From Fimbriimonadales bacterium (GTDB lineage: Bacteria > Armatimonadota > Fimbriimonadia > Fimbriimonadales > Fimbriimonadaceae): DNA of 41,165 nt. The DNA lies in contig JAOACB010000007.1 of assembly GCA_026418055.1 (NCBI GenBank), forward strand, positions 1-41,165, written 5' to 3'. Shown piece by piece: positions 1 to 7,642 of this stretch. How positions within the stretch are numbered: the first letter of the stretch is position 1; each line of letters starts with the position of its first letter. Under the pieces are notes generated by a model. It had not been told where the DNA came from and made no database searches. It was given only the letters and a program-made list of their open reading frames with translations. The position numbers and the translations under genes were made by a program.

Positions 1-403
1 CGTCTGAGCGGCTCTGTGCTGACGGGCGGGCTCAGGCTGTCGGCGATCCACCGAATCCGGCCTTCCCCAGCGTGCAGCGGCCGAGCACCCGCGTAGCGAT
101 CGCCAAGGAACCCCCGAAGGCGATCGAACCACCATCCCCGCCGCGGCTTGGCCGTCGCGGCCGCAAGAGCCAAGGGGCTATGGTTCGTCGAGTGCGACCG
201 ACCTCGTGGAACACGGAGAAGCCTCGGCGACGGCGGCTCCCGATCCTGGTCGGAGGACTCCCTTAGAGCGTGCGACCAACCCAAGTCGCAAGCCGATTAG
301 GTCCGACCTGCCTTTGCTCCCAGGGGGTGGCGAACCCTTCCGCCACGCCGAGGCTTCCACGTCGTCCCCTGCTGGCTCCCCAGAGACCGAGGCCGTCGCC
401 GCA
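1..403. other. Left-edge stretch with no supported gene
   Basis: I find no convincing gene here. Open frames exist on both strands because GC content is high, but their translations are Arg/Pro/Gly-rich, lack recognisable domains, and have no ribosome binding site I would trust. The stretch follows the stop codon of the minus-strand epimerase gene, so it is downstream sequence for that operon, and it may also hold the end of a gene beyond the left edge. I see no strong hairpin followed by a T tract. Confidence 0.5.
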
Positions 404-1636
404 TCAGGAGCAACCTTCGGATTGGGCCATCCGGCGCAACGCTCGGGCCCCGTACAGAAGACCCCTGGTCTCGTGGTACATCGACTTCCAGCGGTGGCCC
501 TTGACTCCACCGTCCAGAGGCGAGCCGTTCTCGTCCACGAATTGGAACCACCCGCCGTGCTCGCGGTCGAGCTGCCGAAGTCGGATCCAATCCCACTGCC
601 TCCGAGCGGCCTCCAGGAGCTCCGTCCGCCTGGCCGGAAGGCACTCCGCGGCGCGCAAGAGTCCGTAGAGGCATTCGGCTTGGACCCACCACACGCGACC
701 CGACCGCCGCGGACCACCAGCCACGGTCCCGGCCGACCAGAACGAGCCGGTCGCGGCGTCCCAGCCATGTTGAAGCGCATGCAGCACGAGCCGATCGGCG
801 AGCTCGGCGGCTAGGGCGCGATCCAACACAGACGGGGCGTACTCCGTGGCGTCCAGCAACAGGTGCGCCGTCTCCACGTCGTGGCCGTACGCCACCTCGT
901 CGTCGATCGGACGGTGGTCGAGGTCCACGTGCGCGAGGAAGCAGCCCCGAGAAAGGTACAGATGCCGCCGCATCCACTCCAGCGCCCTTCGCGCCGAAGC
1001 CGCGGCCGGCCCGCTCGGATTCAGCCGGGCCAGCTCGACGAAAGCTTCGAAAAGATGCATCGCGGTGTTGTGGGTTCGGCGCGGCGCGTGCGAGCCCCTC
1101 CGATGCACGATCGGCGCGCCATCCGGCCTCACCAGCTCGAAGTAGCCACCGCGCTCATGGTCCCAAACGCGGCTCTCGATCCAAGCGTGCGTCTGCAGGG
1201 CCAGGTCGAGAGCCGCGCCCTGGGGGTCCACCCGGGCGGCCGCGCTGAGGGCGAACAACGCGAACGCCAGCGCGTAGGACGACTGCAGCTCGTCGTTCGC
1301 GCCGATCGGTTGCCCGTCGGGCCGGGTGTTCGTGCGAAACATCCCGCCGCTCGTCGAGCGCATGCGAGCGAGCATCTCCAATCCGTGCCGCATTACGGGC
1401 AACAGCGCCTCGCGCCGCTGCGGGTATGCCTCCGCGAGCGTCGCGGAGGCCCACAGGACCCGCGACTGGAACACGAGGAACCGCTCCTCCTCCCCCACCG
1501 GACGCCACAGGCGGTCGTAGTCCTGGTGGAAGCCGCCCTGCGGATGCACGCATCGTGGAATCCAAAGGTCCACCAGATCCTTCCAGAGGCTCTCCTCCAG
1601 CTGATCCGCCCAAGCCAGAAGGTCCGGACTCCTCAA
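404..1636 (-). CDS. AGE-family sugar epimerase (cellobiose 2-epimerase-like)
   Basis: The 410-residue product is an (alpha/alpha)6-barrel sugar epimerase/isomerase of the N-acylglucosamine 2-epimerase superfamily, predicted cytoplasmic because no signal peptide is visible. The family inverts C2 of a reducing-end sugar. The motif Asn-Thr-x-x-His-x-x-Glu-Ala (residues 190-197), Gly-His-Asp-Val-Glu (251-255) and Tyr-His-Glu-Thr-Arg (387-391) supply the expected histidines H194, H252 and H388. This pattern resembles cellobiose 2-epimerases more than GlcNAc 2-epimerases, but the substrate cannot be fixed from sequence. I chose the TTG at 1636 because GAGGTG lies 8 nt upstream and the TTG overlaps the stop of the upstream GH3 gene (TTGA), implying translational coupling. 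The reading frame stays open far upstream, but that part is antisense-like sequence within the GH3 gene. Confidence 0.85.
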   Translation of the reverse strand: MRSPDLLAWADQLEESLWKDLVDLWIPRCVHPQGGFHQDYDRLWRPVGEEERFLVFQSRVLWASATLAEAYPQRREALLPVMRHGLEMLARMRSTSGGMFRTNTRPDGQPIGANDELQSSYALAFALFALSAAARVDPQGAALDLALQTHAWIESRVWDHERGGYFELVRPDGAPIVHRRGSHAPRRTHNTAMHLFEAFVELARLNPSGPAAASARRALEWMRRHLYLSRGCFLAHVDLDHRPIDDEVAYGHDVETAHLLLDATEYAPSVLDRALAAELADRLVLHALQHGWDAATGSFWSAGTVAGGPRRSGRVWWVQAECLYGLLRAAECLPARRTELLEAARRQWDWIRLRQLDREHGGWFQFVDENGSPLDGGVKGHRWKSMYHETRGLLYGARALRRMAQSEGCS

Positions 1637-4056
1637 GGCAGCTTCACCTCGGAATACAGGCGACGGTCCACCGACGACGAACCCACCCAAATCCCGTATC
1701 TGCCGGGGTCGGTGACCCAGTCCCGCGCGGCCTGGTCCCAGCGCTGGAAGGCCCTCGGCTCGAGGATCACCTCGACCTCCCTTGTCTCTCCGGGCCTCAG
1801 GGCAGCCTTGGCTACGCCTTTCAGCTCCTTGAACGGCCTGTCCACCGGGCCTTTGGGTGGGACCACGTAGACCTGCGCCGCTTCCTTGCCGGCCCTGGCC
1901 CCCGCGTTGCGAAGGCGGAAGCGAACCTTGACGCCCTCCGCGGAACGCAAGACGCGCAGGCCCGAGTACTCGAAGCGGGTGTACGACAGGCCATGGCCAA
2001 ACGCGAACAGCGGCTTGACGCCCGAGCTGTCGAAGAAACGGTATCCGACCCTCCATCCCTCCTCGTAACGCACCGAGCCGTTCCGGCCGGGATAGTTCTT
2101 GGCTGCAGGCAGATCCTCGAACCTTCTCTCCCAAGTGGTCGGAAGCTTGCCGCTGGGGTTGACGAGGCCCAGAAGGATCTCGGCGATCGCCTGTCCACCT
2201 TCCTGCCCTGGATACCACGCATGGAGCAGAGCCGGCACTCTGCCCACCCAGTTCGCGGACTGAACGCCGGCGCCGGCGAACAGCACCACGACCAGCTTCG
2301 GGTTCAACTTGGCGGCTCCATGGATCAGGCGAACCTGCGGCTCCGGAAGAGCGTAGCTGCGGTCCCACCCTTCGCCCTCGCTGTCCGGCCCGAAGCCCAC
2401 GGCTAGAACCGCGGCATCCGCGGACCGCAAGGCCCTCTCCGCAGCAGGGTCGAACATCCGCTCGGGCTGGCGCCACCAGCCAAACCGAAGCACGGCCAGT
2501 CCCTCGTTCTCGTAGTACGTTAGCTCGAGGGCCTGAGGCTTACCCGCCTCGAGGTCGACCACCACCGTGTGGCGCTTGGCGGCGTGGTCGTTCCAGTCGT
2601 CGACCAGCGTCCGACCGTTCAGCTTCAGACGCACGCCGTCGTCCGATTCGACCGCCAAGAGGTACCGCCCGCTGGACGGTGGAACGAGCGAGCCTGTGAT
2701 GCGGACGCTGAACCGATCGGTCGGCAAACCGGATGCCGCCCCTCCGGCGGCCCAATCGAAGTCGACCTGCTCGAGGCTTCTGTCGAGCGACGGAGCCCCC
2801 GAGAGGCTGCGGTTGGCGAACACCTGCAGCCGTCCCTCCCGCAGCGGCATCGAGCTGCCGAACGTCGTCTGGTCCGCCAGCGGTCGAACGTGCACCACCC
2901 GCTCGGGTCCCAGCAGGGCTCGCAGCCCGTCGAGAAGGCTCACGGCTGTCTCCGGGGTCGTCCAGCTGCTTCCCCCGCCGCCGGTCACGGCAGGGTCCGC
3001 GTTCGGCCCGAGCACCGCGATCCGCCTCACGCGGGAGGCATCCAGAGGAAGGATTCCGGAGGCGTTCCTCAGCAGCACCACGCCTTCGCGGGCAACATCC
3101 AAGGCGACTCGGCGGTTGGCGCCGAGCATCCTGGGTGTGGAGGGAACGGTCTGGTCGCGCTCGAGAAAGCCCATGGCCACGGCCATGCGCAGAAGCCGCA
3201 GGACCTTGTCATCGACGGCGGCCTGCCTCGCCCTCCCCTCCCTCAGCAAAGCCAGCACGCGTTCGGGCCTCCAAACGTCCGGACCGGGCATCTCCAAATC
3301 CAGGCCGCCGTTCAGCGCGCCCTCGGCGTCGTGGGTGGCGCCCCAGTCCGACATGACGATGCCCCGGAATCCCCATTCCGTCTTCAACACCCGGTTGTTG
3401 AGCCAGTCGTTGGCCGTGCAGTAGGCGCCGTTCAGCCGGTTGTAGGCGTTCATCACCGCCCAGGCCTTGCCCTCCTTCACGGCCATCTCGAAGGCTGGGA
3501 GGTAAAGCTCTCTCAGGGTGCGCTCGTCGCAACGGACGTCGATCGTGCCACGGTCGATCTCTTGGTTGTTCGCCGCGAAGTGCTTCACGGTGGCCACGAC
3601 CCCACGGGACTGGACGCCGCGGATGTAGGCCGCCGCCATCTTGCCAGCGAGCCAAGGATCCTCTCCAAAGTACTCGAAGTTCCAGCCACACTGAGGCACT
3701 CGGGCGATGTTGACCCCCGGGCCCAGCAGGATGTGCACGCCTCGCGCCCTCGCATCGTTCCCTAGGGCAACCCCCATCCGCTCCGCGAGGCCGGGATCGA
3801 ACGTGGCCGCCAAGCAAGCGCCCGCGGGATAGGCCACCGACGGACCGTAGTTGCGAACGCCGACCGGACCATCGCTCATCTTCAGCCTTGGCAAGCCGAT
3901 GCGATCCACCGACCTCGTGTAGAAGCCGTCGATCCCGCCGAGAAGGCCGACCTTCTCCTCCACGGTCAGGCGCGAGAGCAGATCGCGGGCCCTCGACTCC
4001 ACATCCGGGGAGACGCCGGAAACCAACGTGGTGAACAGGAGAACCGAAGCCAGCAC
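1633..4056 (-). CDS. Secreted glycoside hydrolase family 3 beta-glucosidase with PA14 domain
   Basis: This 807-residue GH3 enzyme removes terminal beta-linked glucose or xylose from oligosaccharides. The N-terminus is a short signal peptide (about residues 1-15), so it acts outside the cytoplasm. The GH3 barrel holds Lys-His-Phe (158-160) and the nucleophile motif Ser-Asp-Trp with Asp237. A PA14-type domain is inserted at about 405-530, as in many GH3 beta-glucosidases, and a fibronectin-III-like domain follows the Phe-Gly-His-Gly-Leu-Ser-Tyr motif near the C-terminus. The start is GTG at 4056 with a weak AAGG upstream. Its stop overlaps the TTG start of the epimerase, so the two are probably one operon: glycoside cleavage outside, then epimerisation inside. 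A beta-xylosidase is an alternative within the same family. Confidence 0.93.
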   Translation of the reverse strand: MLASVLLFTTLVSGVSPDVESRARDLLSRLTVEEKVGLLGGIDGFYTRSVDRIGLPRLKMSDGPVGVRNYGPSVAYPAGACLAATFDPGLAERMGVALGNDARARGVHILLGPGVNIARVPQCGWNFEYFGEDPWLAGKMAAAYIRGVQSRGVVATVKHFAANNQEIDRGTIDVRCDERTLRELYLPAFEMAVKEGKAWAVMNAYNRLNGAYCTANDWLNNRVLKTEWGFRGIVMSDWGATHDAEGALNGGLDLEMPGPDVWRPERVLALLREGRARQAAVDDKVLRLLRMAVAMGFLERDQTVPSTPRMLGANRRVALDVAREGVVLLRNASGILPLDASRVRRIAVLGPNADPAVTGGGGSSWTTPETAVSLLDGLRALLGPERVVHVRPLADQTTFGSSMPLREGRLQVFANRSLSGAPSLDRSLEQVDFDWAAGGAASGLPTDRFSVRITGSLVPPSSGRYLLAVESDDGVRLKLNGRTLVDDWNDHAAKRHTVVVDLEAGKPQALELTYYENEGLAVLRFGWWRQPERMFDPAAERALRSADAAVLAVGFGPDSEGEGWDRSYALPEPQVRLIHGAAKLNPKLVVVLFAGAGVQSANWVGRVPALLHAWYPGQEGGQAIAEILLGLVNPSGKLPTTWERRFEDLPAAKNYPGRNGSVRYEEGWRVGYRFFDSSGVKPLFAFGHGLSYTRFEYSGLRVLRSAEGVKVRFRLRNAGARAGKEAAQVYVVPPKGPVDRPFKELKGVAKAALRPGETREVEVILEPRAFQRWDQAARDWVTDPGRYGIWVGSSSVDRRLYSEVKLP

Positions 4057-4103
4057 GCGCCAACCTTACCCAACGGACGCGGCCATCGGACCCCTTGAAC
4101 AGA

Positions 4104-4136
4104 GGCCGGAGGGGCACTGAAGGCGCCTCTCCGGCC
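4104..4136 (-). terminator. Stem-loop downstream of PEP-CTERM gene
   Basis: A 12-bp stem containing one G-T pair (4104-4115 with 4125-4136) encloses a 9-nt loop. It lies 20 nt past the minus-strand stop at 4156 and before the GH3 start. No T tract follows in the minus direction, so it may be a weak or factor-assisted terminator. Confidence 0.4.
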
Positions 4137-4155
4137 GGCCCCGCTCAGTGGTCGT

Positions 4156-4932
4156 TCAGCGCCTGCGACCTCTGATCCAGAGGCCTCCCAACCCAAGGCC
4201 GAGCGCGGCGAGCGTGGCCGGCTCCGGCACGGGCTCGCGTCCCTCGAAACCCACGAGGTCGAACCGGCCGGTGCCGCTCGTGCCGTACGTGGATGAGGGA
4301 CTGTGCGGCAGATACAGCGCATCCCCCCGTCCGGTGGCCTCATCTTGGAAGACCGCGAGGATCCGGATGCCGAAGTTCGGGTTGTTTCCGGCCTGTGGAA
4401 TCGAGCTGAAGTCCACGAAGTGGTCGTACCACGGCGTCGCGCTGGGATCCCAAAGGTAGGCGTAGTTGTGGTCGAAGTACTCCTTGCGAATCCACGTCGA
4501 ACCGTCGAGGGTGTAGTCCAAGCGCCAGTACCTGCTCGCCGTGTTGCTCATCCGCATGGCGAAGCTGACGCGGATGTCGGTGTAGCCGAGCGTGCTGACC
4601 CGGAACTCCGCGCCCCTCGTCCCGCTGCCCGTGCCTTGCGCCGCGAAGGCCGCCAGGTTCCAGCCCGAGTTGTTGTTCCTAGCATCCTCAGGGTCCACGA
4701 GGACGTTCGGCATCTTGTCCCAGCCCATCGCGACGTTGCTGTTCGCCCCTCGCGCGAACGTTCCGGTCACGCCCCCGATCCGGCTCGCTGTCCCGTAGCC
4801 GATCACCGGATTCAATGTGCCGGTCGTGGAGTTGCCGTCGGAGGGATAGCTATTGAAGTCCCAAAGGGCGATCACCGTCGCCGAACCGGCGGAGAACAAA
4901 CCGAGCGCACCAAGCGCGAACCAAATCCTCAC
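4156..4932 (-). CDS. PEP-CTERM sorting-domain protein, function unknown
   Basis: The 258-residue product starts with a signal peptide (about 1-20) and ends with a PEP-CTERM tail: Val-Pro-Glu-Pro-Ala-Thr, a hydrophobic Gly/Leu segment, then Arg-Gly-Arg-Arg-Arg. Such tails are recognised by an exosortase and direct proteins to the cell surface or extracellular matrix. The body is rich in Asn, Ser, Tyr and Trp and looks like an all-beta extracellular domain. It contains the phrase Leu-Asp-Gly-Ser-Thr-Trp, typical of beta-sandwich surface proteins. I do not recognise a named domain. The GTG at 4932 is chosen because a G-rich Shine-Dalgarno (AGGGGGG) lies 5 nt upstream. A -10-like TATACT occurs at 4956-4961 on the minus strand with no good -35, so it probably has its own promoter, separated from the next operon by the terminator at 5037. 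Confidence 0.8.
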   Translation of the reverse strand: MRIWFALGALGLFSAGSATVIALWDFNSYPSDGNSTTGTLNPVIGYGTASRIGGVTGTFARGANSNVAMGWDKMPNVLVDPEDARNNNSGWNLAAFAAQGTGSGTRGAEFRVSTLGYTDIRVSFAMRMSNTASRYWRLDYTLDGSTWIRKEYFDHNYAYLWDPSATPWYDHFVDFSSIPQAGNNPNFGIRILAVFQDEATGRGDALYLPHSPSSTYGTSGTGRFDLVGFEGREPVPEPATLAALGLGLGGLWIRGRRR

Positions 4933-5036
4933 CGCTTCCCCCCTACTAAGGCAGAAGTATAGGACATGCCCCAGCCCCGTTGGCCACGGGCGACCAGGCA
5001 TTTTTACCGGTTTCCACCTTTTCTCTAGAAGCGGCA

Positions 5037-5062
5037 GAGGCCCCTGCGGCAGCAGGGGCCTC
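5037..5062 (-). terminator. Perfect stem-loop ending the cobalamin-regulated operon
   Basis: An 11-bp perfect inverted repeat (5037-5047 with 5052-5062) has a 4-nt loop. It lies 28 nt after the stop of the minus-strand gene at 5090. There is no strict T tract, but the stability and position suggest transcript termination or 3' end protection. Confidence 0.6.
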
Positions 5063-5089
5063 GACAGCCTCGTGTAGGCGGGCGTGAGG

Positions 5090-5869
5090 CTAGGCGCGCC
5101 TTCGGCGCAGGGCGGCTCCGAGACCAAGCAGCAACGCTGCGGCGGTCGCCGGCTCCGGCACCGCCTGATAGCGGGCTCCCACGGCGTCCAAGTCGAACCC
5201 GGAAGACTGGAAAGGAGTGGGCCAAGGATCGTTGATCCTGTTCCCGAGCGAGTCGTACCGCGCGTACTGCGGATCCAGAGAGCCCACCACGTCGATCAGG
5301 CGCACCCAGTGGATGCGGTTCACGTCCAGCAGCGGCGAGACCGAAGCCAGGTCCTCGAGGTCGAACGGCGAGCCCTCCTGAGCAACGAACTGACCGGCCA
5401 GATTGTGGATGTCGGTGGGATCGATCCCCGCGAAACTACCCACCTGGGTCGTCGTCTGGGTCAGCGAGACCGATGGGAAGCGGAAAAAGTCCGTTCCGTT
5501 CGAGCTGACCTCGACGAAAGCCAGCTCGGCGAACACCCGGCTCGATCCAGCCAGCAGGAATCCGTTCTCCCACACGGCGAAGTCCCAGCCCGGGCCATTC
5601 GAGATGCCCTTCGCCAGGTGGAGGGTGATCCATCCTCCGTCACCCAGGCTGACCAGCGAGCCGTCCCGGTGCCCCAAGCCGTTCGACGCCACCCCGAACG
5701 ACGCATATCCGAGCGAAGGGTTCGCGATGTTCTGATACCCTCGCTGAAGCTCCGCCACGGAGGTGGCCCAGTGCGTCACCTCCGAAGCCAGAACGCCGTT
5801 CGAGGCGTAAGGACCCGCGAGCGCGACAACGGGCAACCCCGCGGTTGCCGCCACCCACCACGGCTTCAA
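5090..5869 (-). CDS. PEP-CTERM surface protein, partner of the DUF4465 protein
   Basis: This 259-residue secreted protein has an N-terminal signal peptide (Trp-Trp-Val-Ala, hydrophobic, Ala-Leu-Ala-Gly) and a C-terminal PEP-CTERM tail (Val-Pro-Glu-Pro-Ala-Thr then an Arg cluster). The middle contains Ser-Leu-Gly-Asp-Gly-Gly, Phe-Ala-Val-Trp-Glu-Asn-Gly-Phe, Ala-Phe-Val-Glu-Val-Ser-Ser-Asn-Gly and Ser-Gly-Phe-Asp-Leu-Asp-Ala-Val-Gly. From memory, this is a family of surface proteins often encoded next to DUF4465 proteins. TTG at 5869 is chosen because GGAGGA lies 5 nt upstream and the TTG overlaps the stop of the preceding gene (TTGA). It is the last gene of the operon under the cobalamin riboswitch. 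A role in binding or handling cobalamin at the surface is inference from that control. Confidence 0.82.
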   Translation of the reverse strand: MKPWWVAATAGLPVVALAGPYASNGVLASEVTHWATSVAELQRGYQNIANPSLGYASFGVASNGLGHRDGSLVSLGDGGWITLHLAKGISNGPGWDFAVWENGFLLAGSSRVFAELAFVEVSSNGTDFFRFPSVSLTQTTTQVGSFAGIDPTDIHNLAGQFVAQEGSPFDLEDLASVSPLLDVNRIHWVRLIDVVGSLDPQYARYDSLGNRINDPWPTPFQSSGFDLDAVGARYQAVPEPATAAALLLGLGAALRRRRA

Positions 5870-6657
5870 CGCCGTCCTCCGCGCCGACGGGCGGCAGCCC
5901 AACCGAGCGCCGCGGCCGAAAGCGCCAACGCGGCGGGCTCAGGAACAGGCACGCTGGCGAGCCTCAGGTCGTCCAGCGCGAAGTACGCCGGCGTGTTCAT
6001 GCCCCATGGGCCGACGTCGCTGGAGTCAAGCTGGAAGACGATCCGGTCGGCCGCGCCGAGCGGCGTCAGGTCGAACCACGTCCACTGCGTGAGCAGGTAG
6101 TCTTGGGAGCCGTCGTCGAAGCGGTAGTCGGCGAGGTAGATCTCGGCCTGCCCCGTGATCTGGCTTCCCGCATACCCGACGGCCACCAGCCGGAACCAGT
6201 CGGGATCGTTGCCGTCGTGGCCGCCGAACCGCTTGGCGAACAGATCCCCGGTCCTCATCGACCAGTAGGCGTAGGTGGTGTTCGTGACAAACACCCCGAT
6301 GGGCGCGAACCCGACGGGCAGAGCGACCACGGCGTCTCCGGGGCTGCCCGCGTAGGAGACCCCGTAGATGCCGCCCCCGCCGCGGCCAGCCCCCGTGATC
6401 GCCGAGAACTGGTTCAGGAACCCCGGGGTGGTCGTGTCGCTCTTGTTGGAGTAGGCGAAACCGGTCCAAGACTCGAAGCCGCCGCCCCAGTCGGTGTAGG
6501 CGTTTGAAAAGGACGCTCCCCTGCTGGCGAACGGCGCCTTGTAGTGCGCGCTGTCGGGAGCCAGAGCGAGATCCTCGAAGTCGACGGTAAGGGCCATGGC
6601 GCCGACGGGCGCGCAGGCGACGATGAGTGCTGCAAGGGTGCTTCTGCGATCGATCAT
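5866..6657 (-). CDS. DUF4465 PEP-CTERM surface protein
   Basis: This 263-residue protein has a signal peptide (about 1-22) and a PEP-CTERM tail (Val-Pro-Glu-Pro-Ala-Ala, hydrophobic stretch, Arg-Arg-Arg-Gly-Gly-Arg-Arg). The domain between matches what I know of DUF4465: an opening Val-Asp-Phe-Glu-Asp-Leu, Trp-Thr-Gly-Phe-Ala-Tyr-Ser-Asn, Thr-Asn-Thr-Thr-Tyr-Ala-Tyr, Tyr-Leu-Ala-Asp-Tyr-Arg-Phe, Trp-Gly-Met-Asn-Thr-Pro-Ala-Tyr-Phe-Ala-Leu-Asp. The fold is a predicted beta sandwich. DUF4465 proteins are, from memory, recurrent in vitamin B12 uptake loci of Bacteroidota, which fits the cobalamin riboswitch upstream here. The ATG at 6657 has AAAGGA just upstream. Translation of the next gene is coupled by a 4-bp overlap. 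Confidence 0.88.
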   Translation of the reverse strand: MIDRRSTLAALIVACAPVGAMALTVDFEDLALAPDSAHYKAPFASRGASFSNAYTDWGGGFESWTGFAYSNKSDTTTPGFLNQFSAITGAGRGGGGIYGVSYAGSPGDAVVALPVGFAPIGVFVTNTTYAYWSMRTGDLFAKRFGGHDGNDPDWFRLVAVGYAGSQITGQAEIYLADYRFDDGSQDYLLTQWTWFDLTPLGAADRIVFQLDSSDVGPWGMNTPAYFALDDLRLASVPVPEPAALALSAAALGWAAARRRGGRR

Positions 6658-6682
6658 GTTCCTTTCCTGCTTCCCTCAACGG

Positions 6683-7387
6683 TTACAGAAGGTCGTAGGC
6701 CGCATCGTCCTCGGAGAGGGCTCCGAGCCCAGGCTGGCCGGGGTCGCGGCGGTGCAACCTGTTGCTGGCCTTGGCATGCCCATCGGCCCAGGCCACGTTG
6801 GCGGCGCCGTCGTGGCGGAAATGCGTCTTCCCGATCTCGAAGAACGGATCGCTGGGGGCCCGAAGGAAGTTGTGGGCCATCGGCGGATTGCCAAAGGCGC
6901 CATCCGCGAACACGGCCGTTCCAGCGGGGTCGGCGATGGCTCCCAGCGGGGCGACGGGCCGCGAGGCGAACACGTCGCCACCGATGTACGTGGAGTTGTA
7001 GGCGTACCCGGTGAACGGCCTTCCCCAGGACTCTCCGTGGAACGTTGGGCAACGGTTCAGCTGTCCGGACTTGGTGTAGGGACCGAGCAGGCCCAGCGAG
7101 GCCTTGGCCTCCATCCAGTTCGTCCAGTCCATCCGGAAGTCCCACGCGGTCTCCAACGTGAAGTCCGCGGAGTAGTAGTAGGACGGACAGGCCACGTCGT
7201 CGTGGTCTCCGGCGTACATCGACCACGCCAGCACGATCTGGCGCGTGTTCGAGAGGCACGATGTCCTTTGGGCCGCCGCCTTGGCGCGCGCGAACACCGG
7301 GAACAGAATCGCCGCGAGGATCGCGACGATCGCGATCACCACCAGCAGCTCGATGAGCGTGAACGCTCTTGGGCGTTCAAGGGTCAT
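6683..7387 (-). CDS. Prepilin-like (pseudopilin) protein, first gene of cobalamin-regulated operon
   Basis: This 234-residue protein has a type III (prepilin) signal: a short basic leader, then Ala-Phe-Thr-Leu-Ile-Glu-Leu-Leu and a hydrophobic helix ending Leu-Phe-Pro-Val-Phe-Ala. The residue before the processed Phe is Ala instead of Gly. The C-terminal part contains [13 protein letters not shown], the signature seen in DUF1559-like pseudopilins of Planctomycetota and Armatimonadota. The ATG at 7387 is chosen because GGAGG lies 8 nt upstream and the leader then has normal length. That ribosome binding site is held in a hairpin (7394-7430) downstream of the riboswitch. It starts 25 nt before the DUF4465 gene and is probably exported or assembled by a type II secretion or type IV pilus-like machine encoded elsewhere. 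Confidence 0.88.
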   Translation of the reverse strand: MTLERPRAFTLIELLVVIAIVAILAAILFPVFARAKAAAQRTSCLSNTRQIVLAWSMYAGDHDDVACPSYYYSADFTLETAWDFRMDWTNWMEAKASLGLLGPYTKSGQLNRCPTFHGESWGRPFTGYAYNSTYIGGDVFASRPVAPLGAIADPAGTAVFADGAFGNPPMAHNFLRAPSDPFFEIGKTHFRHDGAANVAWADGHAKASNRLHRRDPGQPGLGALSEDDAAYDLL

Positions 7388-7393
7388 GCTTTC

Positions 7394-7430
7394 GACCTCC
7401 TCTGAGACCCGTTCAGGGTCGGACGAGGTC
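7394..7430 (-). promoter_or_regulatory. Shine-Dalgarno-sequestering hairpin (riboswitch expression platform)
   Basis: In the minus-strand RNA, GACCTC (7430-7425) pairs with GAGGTC (7399-7394), two further pairs follow one mismatch, and GACCC/GGGTC (7420-7416 with 7410-7406) closes a 5-nt loop. The 3' arm contains the GAGGAGG ribosome binding site of the prepilin gene. The structure would block translation when formed, which is a common output for cobalamin riboswitches. Whether ligand binding forms or releases it cannot be read from sequence alone. Confidence 0.6.
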
Positions 7431-7450
7431 GCCAGGGAGCAGGGTCCTCT

Positions 7451-7467
7451 GGGTGGCGGAACCACCC
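7451..7467 (-). other. Hairpin between aptamer and ribosome binding site
   Basis: GGGTGG/CCACCC (7451-7456 with 7462-7467) forms a 6-bp stem with a 5-nt loop in the leader RNA. No T tract follows, so it is not an obvious terminator. It may be part of the expression platform. Confidence 0.4.
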
Positions 7468-7505
7468 CGTCGGTTGCCTATGCTCGTAGGCGACGAGACG
7501 ACGAT

Positions 7506-7633
7506 GCCGAGGCGCGGCATTCGGGCTCGTCGCTCCTGCCTCCGTAGGCTCAGCGCATCACCGTTGCGGCACAGCGCCGGGATCTCACCGGACTTCCCCG
7601 CCATGGTCCTGCCACGACAGCAAGAACCTCGGC
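7506..7633 (-). ncRNA. Cobalamin (B12) riboswitch aptamer
   Basis: Read on the minus strand, the stretch from 7599 to 7558 carries the cobalamin aptamer core: GGGGAAGTCCGGTGAGATCC, then CGGCGCTGTGCCGCAACGG and TGA, matching the family pattern GGGAA-n-GGTG...CCGGC...GCCGCnAC-GGTGA. A downstream GAGCCCGAATGCC (7528-7516) matches the conserved 3' segment. The ends close in a perfect 7-bp helix, GCCGAGG (7633-7627) with CCTCGGC (7512-7506). It lies about 120 nt upstream of the prepilin start and immediately after a promoter, so it controls the three-gene operon 7387 to 5090. In known members, cobalamin binding lowers expression. Confidence 0.92.
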
Positions 7634-7642
7634 TGTGTGCTC

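Noticed and set aside
1-403. Frames of 60-200 codons at the left edge
   Set aside because: No ribosome binding site, no domain and low-complexity composition; a partial gene cannot be excluded but is not supported.
1637-2476. 280-codon upstream extension of the epimerase frame
   Set aside because: It lies within the GH3 gene in another frame, is Arg/Gly-rich, and a TTG with a strong ribosome binding site starts the conserved domain.
7451-7467. Hairpin after the riboswitch as an intrinsic terminator
   Set aside because: Only a 6-bp stem and no T tract follows; the ribosome-site hairpin is a better candidate for the regulatory output.
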